A stretch of 36,290 nucleotides of DNA from Candidatus Gemmiger excrementavium (GTDB taxonomy: Bacteria > Bacillota > Clostridia > Oscillospirales > Ruminococcaceae), in NCBI GenBank assembly GCA_019116485.1, contig DXBO01000141.1, positions 1-36,290 of the forward strand, read 5' to 3'. The notes beneath the pieces are model-generated. The model was not told the origin of the DNA. It saw only the letters and a list, made by a program, of their open reading frames with translations, and did not search any database. Below, piece after piece: positions 27,763 through 35,895 of this stretch; position 1 is the first letter of the stretch; every line of letters begins with the position of its first letter. A program made the translations under genes and the position numbers.

Positions 27763-27791
27763 AGTATAGCCCCCCGGGGCGCGGCTGTCAA
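27763..27791 (-). promoter_or_regulatory. Promoter for metQ leader
   Basis: Minus strand TTGACA (27786-27791)-N17-TATACT (27763-27768). Confidence 0.82.
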
Positions 27792-27924
27792 CAGGTTTGG
27801 GCAAAAATGCCGGATTTTTCGGTATTTTTACCAAAGCGTGGCAAAATGTGCCCAGGGGCTTGCCAATTTCCTACAAACATGGTATGGTAATAGTATCATA
27901 CCCGAACCGGAAGGTGGATGCGCC

Positions 27925-28341
27925 ATGAAATTTTCGACCCGTGACCGCTATGCCCTGCGCCTGATGTCGGAACTGGCCAACCGGCCCGACAGCCTGGTGC
28001 CGCTGAAAGACATCAGTGACGCCCAGGATATCAGCCTGAAATACCTGGAGCAGATCGTCACTCCCCTGACCAAGGCCGGGCTGGTGGTCAGCGTACGCGG
28101 CGCCCAGGGCGGCTACCGGCTGGCCCGCCCCGACACCGAGATCACCGCCGGTGAGATTCTGCGGGCGGTGGAGGGGGAACTGACAGCGATCCCCTGCCTG
28201 GGGTCCGACATTGACTGTCCCCGCCGGGGGCAGTGCCAGACGCTGCATTTCTGGACCGGGCTCAACGATGTGATCAACGAATATGTGGACAGCGTTTCTC
28301 TGGCACGGCTGCGCACCATGAACGGCGCGGCCAAAGGCTGA
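27925..28341 (+). CDS. Rrf2 family transcriptional regulator
   Basis: MKFSTRDRYALRLMSELANRP...DAQDISLKYLEQIVTPLTKAGLVVSVRGAQGGYRLARP; Cys triad IPCLGSDIDCPRRGQC. Confidence 0.94.
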   Translation: MKFSTRDRYALRLMSELANRPDSLVPLKDISDAQDISLKYLEQIVTPLTKAGLVVSVRGAQGGYRLARPDTEITAGEILRAVEGELTAIPCLGSDIDCPRRGQCQTLHFWTGLNDVINEYVDSVSLARLRTMNGAAKG

Positions 28342-28439
28342 TTTTCCCCGTTTTCGCATTTTTCAAACAAAACCCCCGCGCCTGCAGGCTCTGCAAAGAG
28401 TCCGGGCGCGGGGGTCTTTTGTTATGATGTAAAGCTGTG

Positions 28440-29750
28440 TCAGGATGTAGCGGTGCCATCCCCGTTTGCCTGACCGTTTCCGGCATCCGGCTGCGTTGTT
28501 GTCGTGGGAGGCTCGGTAGATGTACTGGAACTACTGCTAGACGTAGATTCCGACGAAGAAGAAGTGGAATCCGAACTGGAAGAAGACTCAGAGGCAGAAG
28601 AGGAGGACGATTCTGTCGAAGAAGAGGAGCTTTCCTGGGAAGAAGAAGCCGGCGGCTGCGTGGGCACCTGGGTAGGCACCGGGGTCGGGGCCTGCGTAGG
28701 TACCGGAGTCGGTGCCTGGGTAGGTGCTGCCGTGGGTACCGGCGTTTCCACCACCTGGGAAGTGGATTCCGAAGACACTGCGCTGGAAGAGCTGGTGTTG
28801 GTCACGTTGGACGCCGTAGAGGTGGAAACATCCTTGTCCCCCACATGTTTGGCCACATTCTTCACCGTGGGACGGTCCTCCTCGGTGATATAACTGTGGG
28901 TGCGCACATACTCAAACAGTTCTTCCATAGCCGCCTTGGTCAGGTGGATGCCATCGCTGGACTCCACATAGCTGCTCTTGGCATAGCCAGTGGAAGAATC
29001 TTTCAGCACCTCAGCGCTGTTCAGGAACTTCCAGTCATTCTCCTGGCACATCTCTACCAGTGCCTTGTTGTATTCATCCACCTGGGTCTGGGTCAGGTTC
29101 TGGTTAGAGTGCACCTGTCCCAGGGGCGGGATGGCGTTGATGATGATGTCCACGCTGGGATAAGCCTCCGCGATGGCCTCGATCCCGGCCTGGTAGCTTT
29201 CGATAAAATTGTCCGCCGTGTTGGTGGGGCTCAGGTCGTTGGTGCCAAAGGTCAGGATGACCCGCCGGGGCTGCATCAGCGCCACAGCCTCCGGCATGGT
29301 CTTGTAGCCGGAATATCCCTTGAGCTGCACGCAGGCAAAACTTTCCAGCGAGCGGGCGCTCATGCCTACCGAGCCGATGGCATTGTCATAACTGCAGTAG
29401 TCAAACATGCGGTACATGCGGGCGGTGTTGCTGTCCCCCAAAAAAAGGGTCTCGTCCACATAGCTCTGGCCGGCATCGTCGCTTTTTTCCAGAATCGTGG
29501 AAGAATAGGCATCTTTATCGATGATGTTCTGATCTTTGTCGTAACCGCTCTCGGTAACGAGGGACTCGCTGTCCGAGGCGGCGTTGCTCTCCGCTTCAGC
29601 ACTGGCAAACAGGTCCAGCCCGCCCACCAGCACAAAAGAGATTGCCACCGTGACCAGCAGCATCAGGCTGCAGATGCCCAGCACAATGTACATTTTACTG
29701 CGTGTATCCAGCGGCTGCTTGGCCGATTTTTTCTTCGTCTTGCCTGCCAT
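28440..29750 (-). CDS. SGNH/GDSL hydrolase family protein with low-complexity Ser/Thr/Pro C-terminus
   Basis: N-terminal TM; DETLFLGDSNTARM block I, FGTNDLSPTNT block, SSDGIHLTKAAM block V; C-terminal PTQAPTPVPTQ and poly-Ser tracts. Confidence 0.85.
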   Translation of the reverse strand: MAGKTKKKSAKQPLDTRSKMYIVLGICSLMLLVTVAISFVLVGGLDLFASAEAESNAASDSESLVTESGYDKDQNIIDKDAYSSTILEKSDDAGQSYVDETLFLGDSNTARMYRMFDYCSYDNAIGSVGMSARSLESFACVQLKGYSGYKTMPEAVALMQPRRVILTFGTNDLSPTNTADNFIESYQAGIEAIAEAYPSVDIIINAIPPLGQVHSNQNLTQTQVDEYNKALVEMCQENDWKFLNSAEVLKDSSTGYAKSSYVESSDGIHLTKAAMEELFEYVRTHSYITEEDRPTVKNVAKHVGDKDVSTSTASNVTNTSSSSAVSSESTSQVVETPVPTAAPTQAPTPVPTQAPTPVPTQVPTQPPASSSQESSSSSTESSSSSASESSSSSDSTSSSSESTSSSSSSTSTEPPTTTTQPDAGNGQANGDGTATS

Positions 29751-29907
29751 CGCGGTTCCTTTCGCGCAAATTCCCGGTATCTCTATACATACGTTAGCTA
29801 TTTTACACCATTTTGGCGGGAAACGCCAGTGTTTTTTCAATTTTTACATATTTTAGTCTCTGCGCGGCAAAACCGGCCCCCGCCGAAGCGGGAGCCGGTG
29901 AAAAATA

Positions 29908-30561
29908 TTATTCTTTGGGCAGCAGCCGGGCTTTTTCCAGCGCGGGGCGCAGGGCCAGATACAGCGCCACGGCGCAGACCGTGGACAGCAGCGAGTTCAC
30001 CAGCGTGACACCGCTGGCGATCTTGGAGAATACCGCCGCGATCTCAGCCGGTTGACCGAAGATGTACCGGTTGCGGAAGTACCCCAGCAGCGGGTCGTTA
30101 AAGACATTGACCAGCAACCCGCTGAAAGCGCTGGCCGTGACCGCCAGCAGATATCGCGTTTTGTGCCCGGGCGAAAGGCGGCGCAGATGAAAGACCCTGT
30201 GGGCCGTGGCACCGCAGACCAGACCGATGATGAATTTCAGGATAAAGGTGGTGAAGGCATAGCCCGGGTCCCCGGCAATGATATCGGCCAGGGCCAGCCC
30301 GATGGCCCCTGCCAGACCGCCCGAAACACCGTCCAGCAGCATAGCGGTCAGCGCCGTAAAGGTGTTGCCCAGGTGAAAGGACGACCCGCTGCCGAATACG
30401 TTGGGAATGCGGAAGAACTCATAGGCCACCAGGCTCAGCGCTGCCATCACGCCGACGATGCTGGTTTTCTGTACTGTAAACTTTGTTTTGGTCAGCGCCG
30501 CCACCAGCAGCGCCGCCGCTACCGCCACAAACAGCAGCAGCCACATGGTAGAAGTTTCCAT
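29908..30561 (-). CDS. ECF transporter S component
   Basis: About six TMs; FHLGNTFTALTAMLLDGVSGGLAGAIGLALADI typical of ECF S subunits. Confidence 0.8.
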   Translation of the reverse strand: METSTMWLLLFVAVAAALLVAALTKTKFTVQKTSIVGVMAALSLVAYEFFRIPNVFGSGSSFHLGNTFTALTAMLLDGVSGGLAGAIGLALADIIAGDPGYAFTTFILKFIIGLVCGATAHRVFHLRRLSPGHKTRYLLAVTASAFSGLLVNVFNDPLLGYFRNRYIFGQPAEIAAVFSKIASGVTLVNSLLSTVCAVALYLALRPALEKARLLPKE

Positions 30562-30611
30562 AAAGCCGTAACTCCTCTATACAGAATTTCCGGGTTTGAC
30601 TGAAAATCCGG

Positions 30612-30640
30612 TTGACAAATCCTTCCCTGCAGGGTATGCT
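30612..30640 (+). promoter_or_regulatory. Promoter for MocR/PdxR-like gene
   Basis: TTGACA-N17-TATGCT. Confidence 0.6.
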
Positions 30641-30716
30641 CCTATTATATCGTTTTCTGGCTCCAGATAAATGCCCAGTTTTTGATTTTTTTATGGGGCC
30701 AGTGAAGGAGCGTGCC

Positions 30717-32111
30717 ATGATAGACCTGCACCCGGAAAGCAAATCTCCCTTGTACGAGCAGCTCTACGCGGCCCTGGCCGACGAGATTCGGCAGGGCCTG
30801 CGGGCTCCCGGCACCGCGCTGCCCGGGCGCCGCACCATGGCCGCCCAGCAGGGGGTGAGTGTAAACACAGTGGACGCCGCCTACCAGATGCTGGCCGCCG
30901 AGGGTCTGGCCGAAGCCCGCCCCCGCAGCGGCTTTTATGTACAAAAAACCTACGGTATGCTGCACAGCCGCCCGGTCTCCCCTGCCGCCCCGCCGCCCGA
31001 CAGCCCCCTCCCCGGAGAAGCCGCCCCCCGGTACGATCTGTCCACCGGCAGCGTGGACACGGCGCTGTTTCCGGCCCGCAGCTGGGGGCGCATCCAGAAG
31101 GAACTGCTCTACCAACGGCCCGAACTGCTGCAGCGGGGCGAAACGCAGGGCGATGCACCGCTGCGGACCCAGATCGCCCACTACCTTTCGGCCTACCGGG
31201 GGGTGGTATGTACGCCGGAGCAGATCGTAGTGGGGGCAGGCATCGAATACCTGCTGGGCTGTCTGGCCCATCTGTTTGCCGGCGGCTGCGCGGCGGTGGA
31301 AAACCCCGGTTACTCCCGTACCCGGGCGGTGCTGCAGAACAACGGCATCCCCTGTACGCTGGTGGACATTGACCGGGACGGCCTTTCTGCCGACGAACTG
31401 GAGGCCAGCGGCGCCAACCTGTGCTATCTGACTCCCAGCCACCACTTTCCCACCGGCGTGACCATGCCCGCCCCCCGCCGGGCCCAACTGCTGACCTGGG
31501 CTGCCGCCCGCCCGGGGCGCTATATCCTGGAGGACGACTATGACTCGGAGTTCCGCTTCGACACCCGTCCCCTGCCCAGCCTGCAGGGCATGGCAGGCCC
31601 CGAGGGGCCGGTAGTGTACCTGACCACCTTCTCCAAAAGTCTGGCGCCGGGCATCCGCATTGCCTGCATGGTGCTGCCCCAGGGCCTGCTGGCGCGTTAC
31701 CGGCAGGATTTCGCCGTCTATGCCAACACGGTGAGCCGCTTTGAACAACAGACTTTGTGCGAGTTTATGGCGGGCGGGTATTTCACCCGCCATCTGGCCC
31801 GCATGCGCCTGGTCTACAAACGCCGTATGGAAGCCTTTGCCGCGGCTCTGCGCGCCGCTTTGCCGGGTGTCATCCTGGGCAGCGTGCACAGCGGGCTGCA
31901 CTTTCTGCTGACGCTGCCCGGCGCAGGAGGGGAAGCCGCCATGGTGGAAGCCGCCGCCCGGGAAGGGGTACGGCTGCGGGGCCTGAGCGAATACTACCTG
32001 GCCCGGCCGGAGTTGTGCCGACCCGACACAGTAGTGGCGGGGTATTCGGCCCTGAAAGAGGAAGACATTCCCGCCGTAGCCGCTGCCCTGGCCCGCGCCT
32101 GGCGGCCCTGA
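30717..32111 (+). CDS. MocR/PdxR-type regulator (GntR HTH fused to aminotransferase fold)
   Basis: SPLYEQLYAALADEIRQGLRAPGTALPGRRTMAAQQGVSVNTVDAAYQMLAAEGL HTH; YILEDDYDSEFRFDTRPLPSLQGM...YLTTFSKSLAPGIRIACMVLP PLP-binding region. Confidence 0.93.
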   Translation: MIDLHPESKSPLYEQLYAALADEIRQGLRAPGTALPGRRTMAAQQGVSVNTVDAAYQMLAAEGLAEARPRSGFYVQKTYGMLHSRPVSPAAPPPDSPLPGEAAPRYDLSTGSVDTALFPARSWGRIQKELLYQRPELLQRGETQGDAPLRTQIAHYLSAYRGVVCTPEQIVVGAGIEYLLGCLAHLFAGGCAAVENPGYSRTRAVLQNNGIPCTLVDIDRDGLSADELEASGANLCYLTPSHHFPTGVTMPAPRRAQLLTWAAARPGRYILEDDYDSEFRFDTRPLPSLQGMAGPEGPVVYLTTFSKSLAPGIRIACMVLPQGLLARYRQDFAVYANTVSRFEQQTLCEFMAGGYFTRHLARMRLVYKRRMEAFAAALRAALPGVILGSVHSGLHFLLTLPGAGGEAAMVEAAAREGVRLRGLSEYYLARPELCRPDTVVAGYSALKEEDIPAVAAALARAWRP

Positions 32112-32173
32112 CATACAGTAAAAGAGGGAACAGCCCCGCACGGCAATTGCCTGACGGGCCTATTCCCCCTCTT

Positions 32174-32299
32174 GGACACCCCCTCGACAAAATTTGGCGG
32201 CAAATCGCGCACTCGACGCCCTGCGTTTCGCACACAATTTGCCGTCAAATTTCCCTGGCGGTGTCTGCGCCGGTCGGCGCATGTCCGCCGACGCAGACG
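32174..32299. other. Multi-stem noncoding element (candidate ncRNA or small repeat)
   Basis: Arms AAATTTGGCGGCAAAT (32190-32205) / ATTTGCCGTCAAATTT (32237-32252) and GACACC/GGTGTC, then hairpin GTCTGCG...CGCAGAC (32263-32298). Confidence 0.45.
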
Positions 32300-32323
32300 A
32301 TTTTATACTTTTTCGACAGTCTC

Positions 32324-32355
32324 AAAGAGGGACGACTTGCGTCGTCCCTCTTTTG
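32324..32355. terminator. Intrinsic terminator-like hairpin
   Basis: AAAGAGGGACGAC-TTGC-GTCGTCCCTCTTTT. Confidence 0.75.
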
Positions 32356-32383
32356 CTTATATAAGTGCTTACGTAAGCGTCGC

Positions 32384-33283
32384 TTATTTGGCCGCGGCGC
32401 CACCGGAGATTTCCTGGATGGCAGCCACAGTGGCGGCCAGGTTCTGCATATCACTGGGCACGATCAGCTTGGTTGCCTTGCCGTCGGCCACCTTCTCCAT
32501 CGCTTCCATGCTGCGCAGGGCCAGGAAGTTGTGGTTGGGGTTGGCTTCGTTGATAAGACGGATGGCATCGGCCTGGGCTTTCTGCACAGTGAGCAGCGCC
32601 TGGGCTTCACCTTCCGCCTCACGGATGCGCTGCTGCTTGACAGCCTCGGCCCGCAGGATAGCGGATTCCTTCTCACCTTCGGCACGGGTAATGGCAGCCT
32701 GCTTTTCGCCTTCGGCCAGCAGGATGGAAGCGCGCTTCTCACGGTCAGCCTTCATCTGCTTTTCCATGGCTTGGCGGATTTCCAGCGGCGGTTCGATGTT
32801 TTTCAGCTCCACCCGGTTGACCTTGATACCCCAGCGGTCTGTGGATTCGTCCAGGCTGGCGGTGATGCGGGTGTTGATGGCATCGCGGCTGGTCAGCGTT
32901 TCGTCCAGCGTCATGGAACCGATGATATCACGCAGGGTGGTGGCAGACAGGTTCTCGATGGCCTGGATAGGACGGTTGACACCGTAGGCATACAGCTTGG
33001 CGTCGAACACCTGGAAGAACACCACGGTGTCGATCATCATGGTTACGTTGTCACGGGTGATAACGGGCTGCGGCGGGAAGTCGGCGGCTTCCTCTTTCAA
33101 GGAGACTTTGCGGGCCACACGCTCCACAAAGGGCGTGCGGATGTGCAGGCCGGCACCCCAGGTGCCTTTGTAGACGCCCAGCCATTCGGTGACGTAGGCG
33201 TTGGACTGGGGCACGATGACGATGCACCGCACCAGTACGATGATGATGACGAGCAAGACGATAGCGGCAAAAATCAGTGGCAT
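32384..33283 (-). CDS. SPFH domain/Band 7 family protein
   Basis: IVPQSNAYVTEWLGVYKGTWGAGLHIRTPFVERVARKVSLKEEAADFPPQPVITRDNVTMMIDTVVFFQV. Confidence 0.95.
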   Translation of the reverse strand: MPLIFAAIVLLVIIIVLVRCIVIVPQSNAYVTEWLGVYKGTWGAGLHIRTPFVERVARKVSLKEEAADFPPQPVITRDNVTMMIDTVVFFQVFDAKLYAYGVNRPIQAIENLSATTLRDIIGSMTLDETLTSRDAINTRITASLDESTDRWGIKVNRVELKNIEPPLEIRQAMEKQMKADREKRASILLAEGEKQAAITRAEGEKESAILRAEAVKQQRIREAEGEAQALLTVQKAQADAIRLINEANPNHNFLALRSMEAMEKVADGKATKLIVPSDMQNLAATVAAIQEISGGAAAK

Positions 33284-33318
33284 AGGGACCCTCCTTTTTT
33301 CTTTTGCAATCCTTGGTA

Positions 33319-33768
33319 TTACACGGCGGCGGTATCAGCCGTCACCGGGGATACGATGAGTACGGCGCCGTCCACATCATCGACACGGCACTTGACGCCT
33401 TTGGCCATGGGCTGTTCGGCCCGGGCCTGCCAGTCCAGACCATCCACCCGTACCCGGCCCAGGTCGCCGGGAGTGATCTGCACCAGCACAGTGCCCTGCT
33501 TGCCGATGGTCAGCGGGGAACCGTTGGTCACAGGGGGCCGGTTCTGTTTGCGGCGTTTGGCCAGCGTGGGCAGCATGACGGCCAGCGTGACCCCCGACAC
33601 CACAGCGAACACCGCCATCTGCCAGGAGACAGATTCGGTAAAAAAGCTGAGGATCATGGCGGCCAGTGCGCCCACCGCGAACCAGATGGAAACAAGGGCG
33701 GTGGTGGCGGCTTCGATGCCCACAAACACGATGAGGGCAACAAGCCAGAGAGTGGTATCAAACGGCAT
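33319..33768 (-). CDS. NfeD family protein
   Basis: MPFDTTLWLVALIVFVGIEAATTALVSIWFAVGALAAMILSFF with C-terminal OB-fold (GKQGTVLVQITPGDLGRVRVDGLDWQARAE); adjacent to SPFH gene. Confidence 0.92.
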   Translation of the reverse strand: MPFDTTLWLVALIVFVGIEAATTALVSIWFAVGALAAMILSFFTESVSWQMAVFAVVSGVTLAVMLPTLAKRRKQNRPPVTNGSPLTIGKQGTVLVQITPGDLGRVRVDGLDWQARAEQPMAKGVKCRVDDVDGAVLIVSPVTADTAAV

Positions 33769-33969
33769 AGGATCGGGACCTCCTTCCCTGTAATGCAATG
33801 AACTTGCCAACACTCTAACACCTTATGGGGGTTCTGTCAAGATATTTCGTTAAATAAATATCATAGTTTTTTCTGTTTAGTTCTCTCTGTGCGGCGGTAC
33901 AAACAAAAAAGCACCCGGCCGCGGTAAGTCCGCAGTCAGGTGCCTGCCAGGCATCGCCTTGCAAAAAAC

Positions 33970-35820
33970 TCAGTAGATCGAGAAATAGCCCACATGCTCC
34001 GGGGCATTATCTTCCACCAGTACGGTGAATCCCAGGGGGTTGACCTCGGTACTTTTGCCAAAGGCTTCCTCCACCAGCAGATGGGGGCCCCGGTTGAGTA
34101 CGATCTCGGCAGTCTGGGTTTTGCCCACCCGACGATAGTGCAGTACGTCGCCTTCGGCCCGGACCAGTTCCATGGTTCCGCCGTCAAAAGCATCGCAGCT
34201 GCGGCGCAGTTCGGCCAGCGTCTTAAGGGGACCGCGCAGACGCTGCTCGGTGGAATTCCAGTCAAAGAAAGCCCGGTTGAAGGGGTCACGATAGCCTTGC
34301 ATGCCGATCTCATCACCATAGTAGACGCAGGGCACGCCGGGCAGCGTGTAGATCATGGCATAGCCCAGCAGCAGCTTGCGCAAACCTTCCTCCACTTTGT
34401 TGGAGGCGATGCGGCGGCCACTCTGCCAATAGCGGTCCCGGCCATTGGCCGGTTCCCCCGCGATGGCGGTCAGAGCCCGCTCGGTATCGTGGGTGGACAG
34501 GAAGTTCATGGCACAGTTAAGCGCCGGGGCCGGGTAGTTTTCACAGATGGTCATCACCTGCTCCGCCACGGCGGCCACGTCAGCCCCCCGCACAAAATCC
34601 AGCGCGGCGTTGCGGAAGGGGTAATTCATCACGCTGTCCAGCCCGCGGCCCCGCAGGTAGGTACGGCGGCGCCCGAAGGCCTCCTTGGTGGTGGCGTCCT
34701 CCCACACTTCGCCCAGGAGCAGTTTGTCCTCGCCATGAGATTTGACAGCCTGACGGATTTTTTCAATGAATTCGTCGGGCAGCTCATCGGCCACGTCCAG
34801 CCGGAAGCCGGAAGCTCCCAGCCCCAGCCAGGTGTCGATGACGCCGCCGGGACCGCATACAAAGTCGGTGTAGGAGGGGGAATCCTCCTGCACTTCGGGC
34901 AGGGTCTCAAAGCCCCACCAGCAGCGGTAGCCACTGGGGTAGCCCGAGTCGAAATCATACCAGCTGCGGTAAGGCGAATGGCGGTCACGGTAAGCGCCGC
35001 CGGGACCATAGCGCCCCTCCCGGTTGAAATAGAGGGAATCCGAACCGGTATGGCTGAACACGCCGTCCAGAATGATGCGGATGCCCTCTGCCCCGGCAGC
35101 GGCGCACAGGGCGGCAAAGTCCTCGTTGGTGCCCAGCAGCGGGTCGGCTTTCAGGTAGTCGGCGGTGTTGTAGCGATGGTTGGCGTGAGCCTCGAAGATG
35201 GGGTTAAGATAGATACAGGTCACGCCCAGGTCCCGCAGGTAGGGCAGCTTTTGCCGGATGCCTGCGAAATCCCCGCCGTAGTAGTCCATATTCAGGTAGC
35301 CTTCGTCCTGCTCGTTGGGCCAGAAATAGGGTTCCCCGGTCTTGTCGGCCCGGTAAATGCGGTCCGCAAAAGGCATGGGTTTGTTGGGTACGCCCTCACA
35401 GAAACGGTCCGGGAAAATCTGGTACATGGTGCCGTGTTTGAACCAGTCCGGCGTAGTAAACTCCGGTTCATGAACGGTGAGCTGCCAGCTGTTCCCGCCG
35501 GTCCAGCTGAGTACCCCTTCCCCGCCGTCGCCGCGGTAAATCTTGCGGAAATCAGTGTACAGGTCGAAGTAATAGAAATACAGCCCCGCCGTGGTGGGCG
35601 CAATGGTGAAGGTAAAGTGGTTGATCCCCGGCGTCTGGCCCGCAAAGTCCATGCGGTAGTGCACAGGGTCCTCCCGGTCTTTGGTAAGCACCAGATGGGG
35701 GTCCACATACCCCAGGTGTTCCGGCACCGTCAGGCGGAAGGTAACGGCCTGCCCGGCCGGAATGGCGCCAAACGGCGTTTTGCAGGCTGTGTCCAGGCTG
35801 TTGTAGAATGTGTGCTGCAT
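33970..35820 (-). CDS. Glycoside hydrolase family 13 alpha-glycosidase (neopullulanase/maltogenic amylase-like)
   Basis: MYQIFPDRF, GIRIILDGVFSHTG, GFRLDVADELP, LLGEVWED, NFLSTHDTERAL conserved regions. Confidence 0.93.
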   Translation of the reverse strand: MQHTFYNSLDTACKTPFGAIPAGQAVTFRLTVPEHLGYVDPHLVLTKDREDPVHYRMDFAGQTPGINHFTFTIAPTTAGLYFYYFDLYTDFRKIYRGDGGEGVLSWTGGNSWQLTVHEPEFTTPDWFKHGTMYQIFPDRFCEGVPNKPMPFADRIYRADKTGEPYFWPNEQDEGYLNMDYYGGDFAGIRQKLPYLRDLGVTCIYLNPIFEAHANHRYNTADYLKADPLLGTNEDFAALCAAAGAEGIRIILDGVFSHTGSDSLYFNREGRYGPGGAYRDRHSPYRSWYDFDSGYPSGYRCWWGFETLPEVQEDSPSYTDFVCGPGGVIDTWLGLGASGFRLDVADELPDEFIEKIRQAVKSHGEDKLLLGEVWEDATTKEAFGRRRTYLRGRGLDSVMNYPFRNAALDFVRGADVAAVAEQVMTICENYPAPALNCAMNFLSTHDTERALTAIAGEPANGRDRYWQSGRRIASNKVEEGLRKLLLGYAMIYTLPGVPCVYYGDEIGMQGYRDPFNRAFFDWNSTEQRLRGPLKTLAELRRSCDAFDGGTMELVRAEGDVLHYRRVGKTQTAEIVLNRGPHLLVEEAFGKSTEVNPLGFTVLVEDNAPEHVGYFSIY

Positions 35821-35895
35821 ACAGTGCCCCCAGCGTACAGAGTAAAAAGCTGCCGCGGTCCTGCGGGCCGCGGCAGCCAAAGCATGCAGGGAAAA

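Noticed and set aside
28504-28893. 129-aa strongly acidic plus-strand ORF
   Set aside because: Acidic composition arises from the reverse complement of poly-Ser/Thr/Pro codons of the SGNH hydrolase.
30562-30716. THF or preQ1 riboswitch upstream of the ECF S-component
   Set aside because: No matching aptamer signature was visible in the short leader.
32384-33768. SPFH-NfeD pair as a novel system
   Set aside because: This is a widely known conserved partnership in bacteria; no unusual architecture here.
31757-33793. 678-aa plus-strand ORF
   Set aside because: Spans the end of the MocR gene in another frame and runs antisense to SPFH/NfeD; no recognisable domain.
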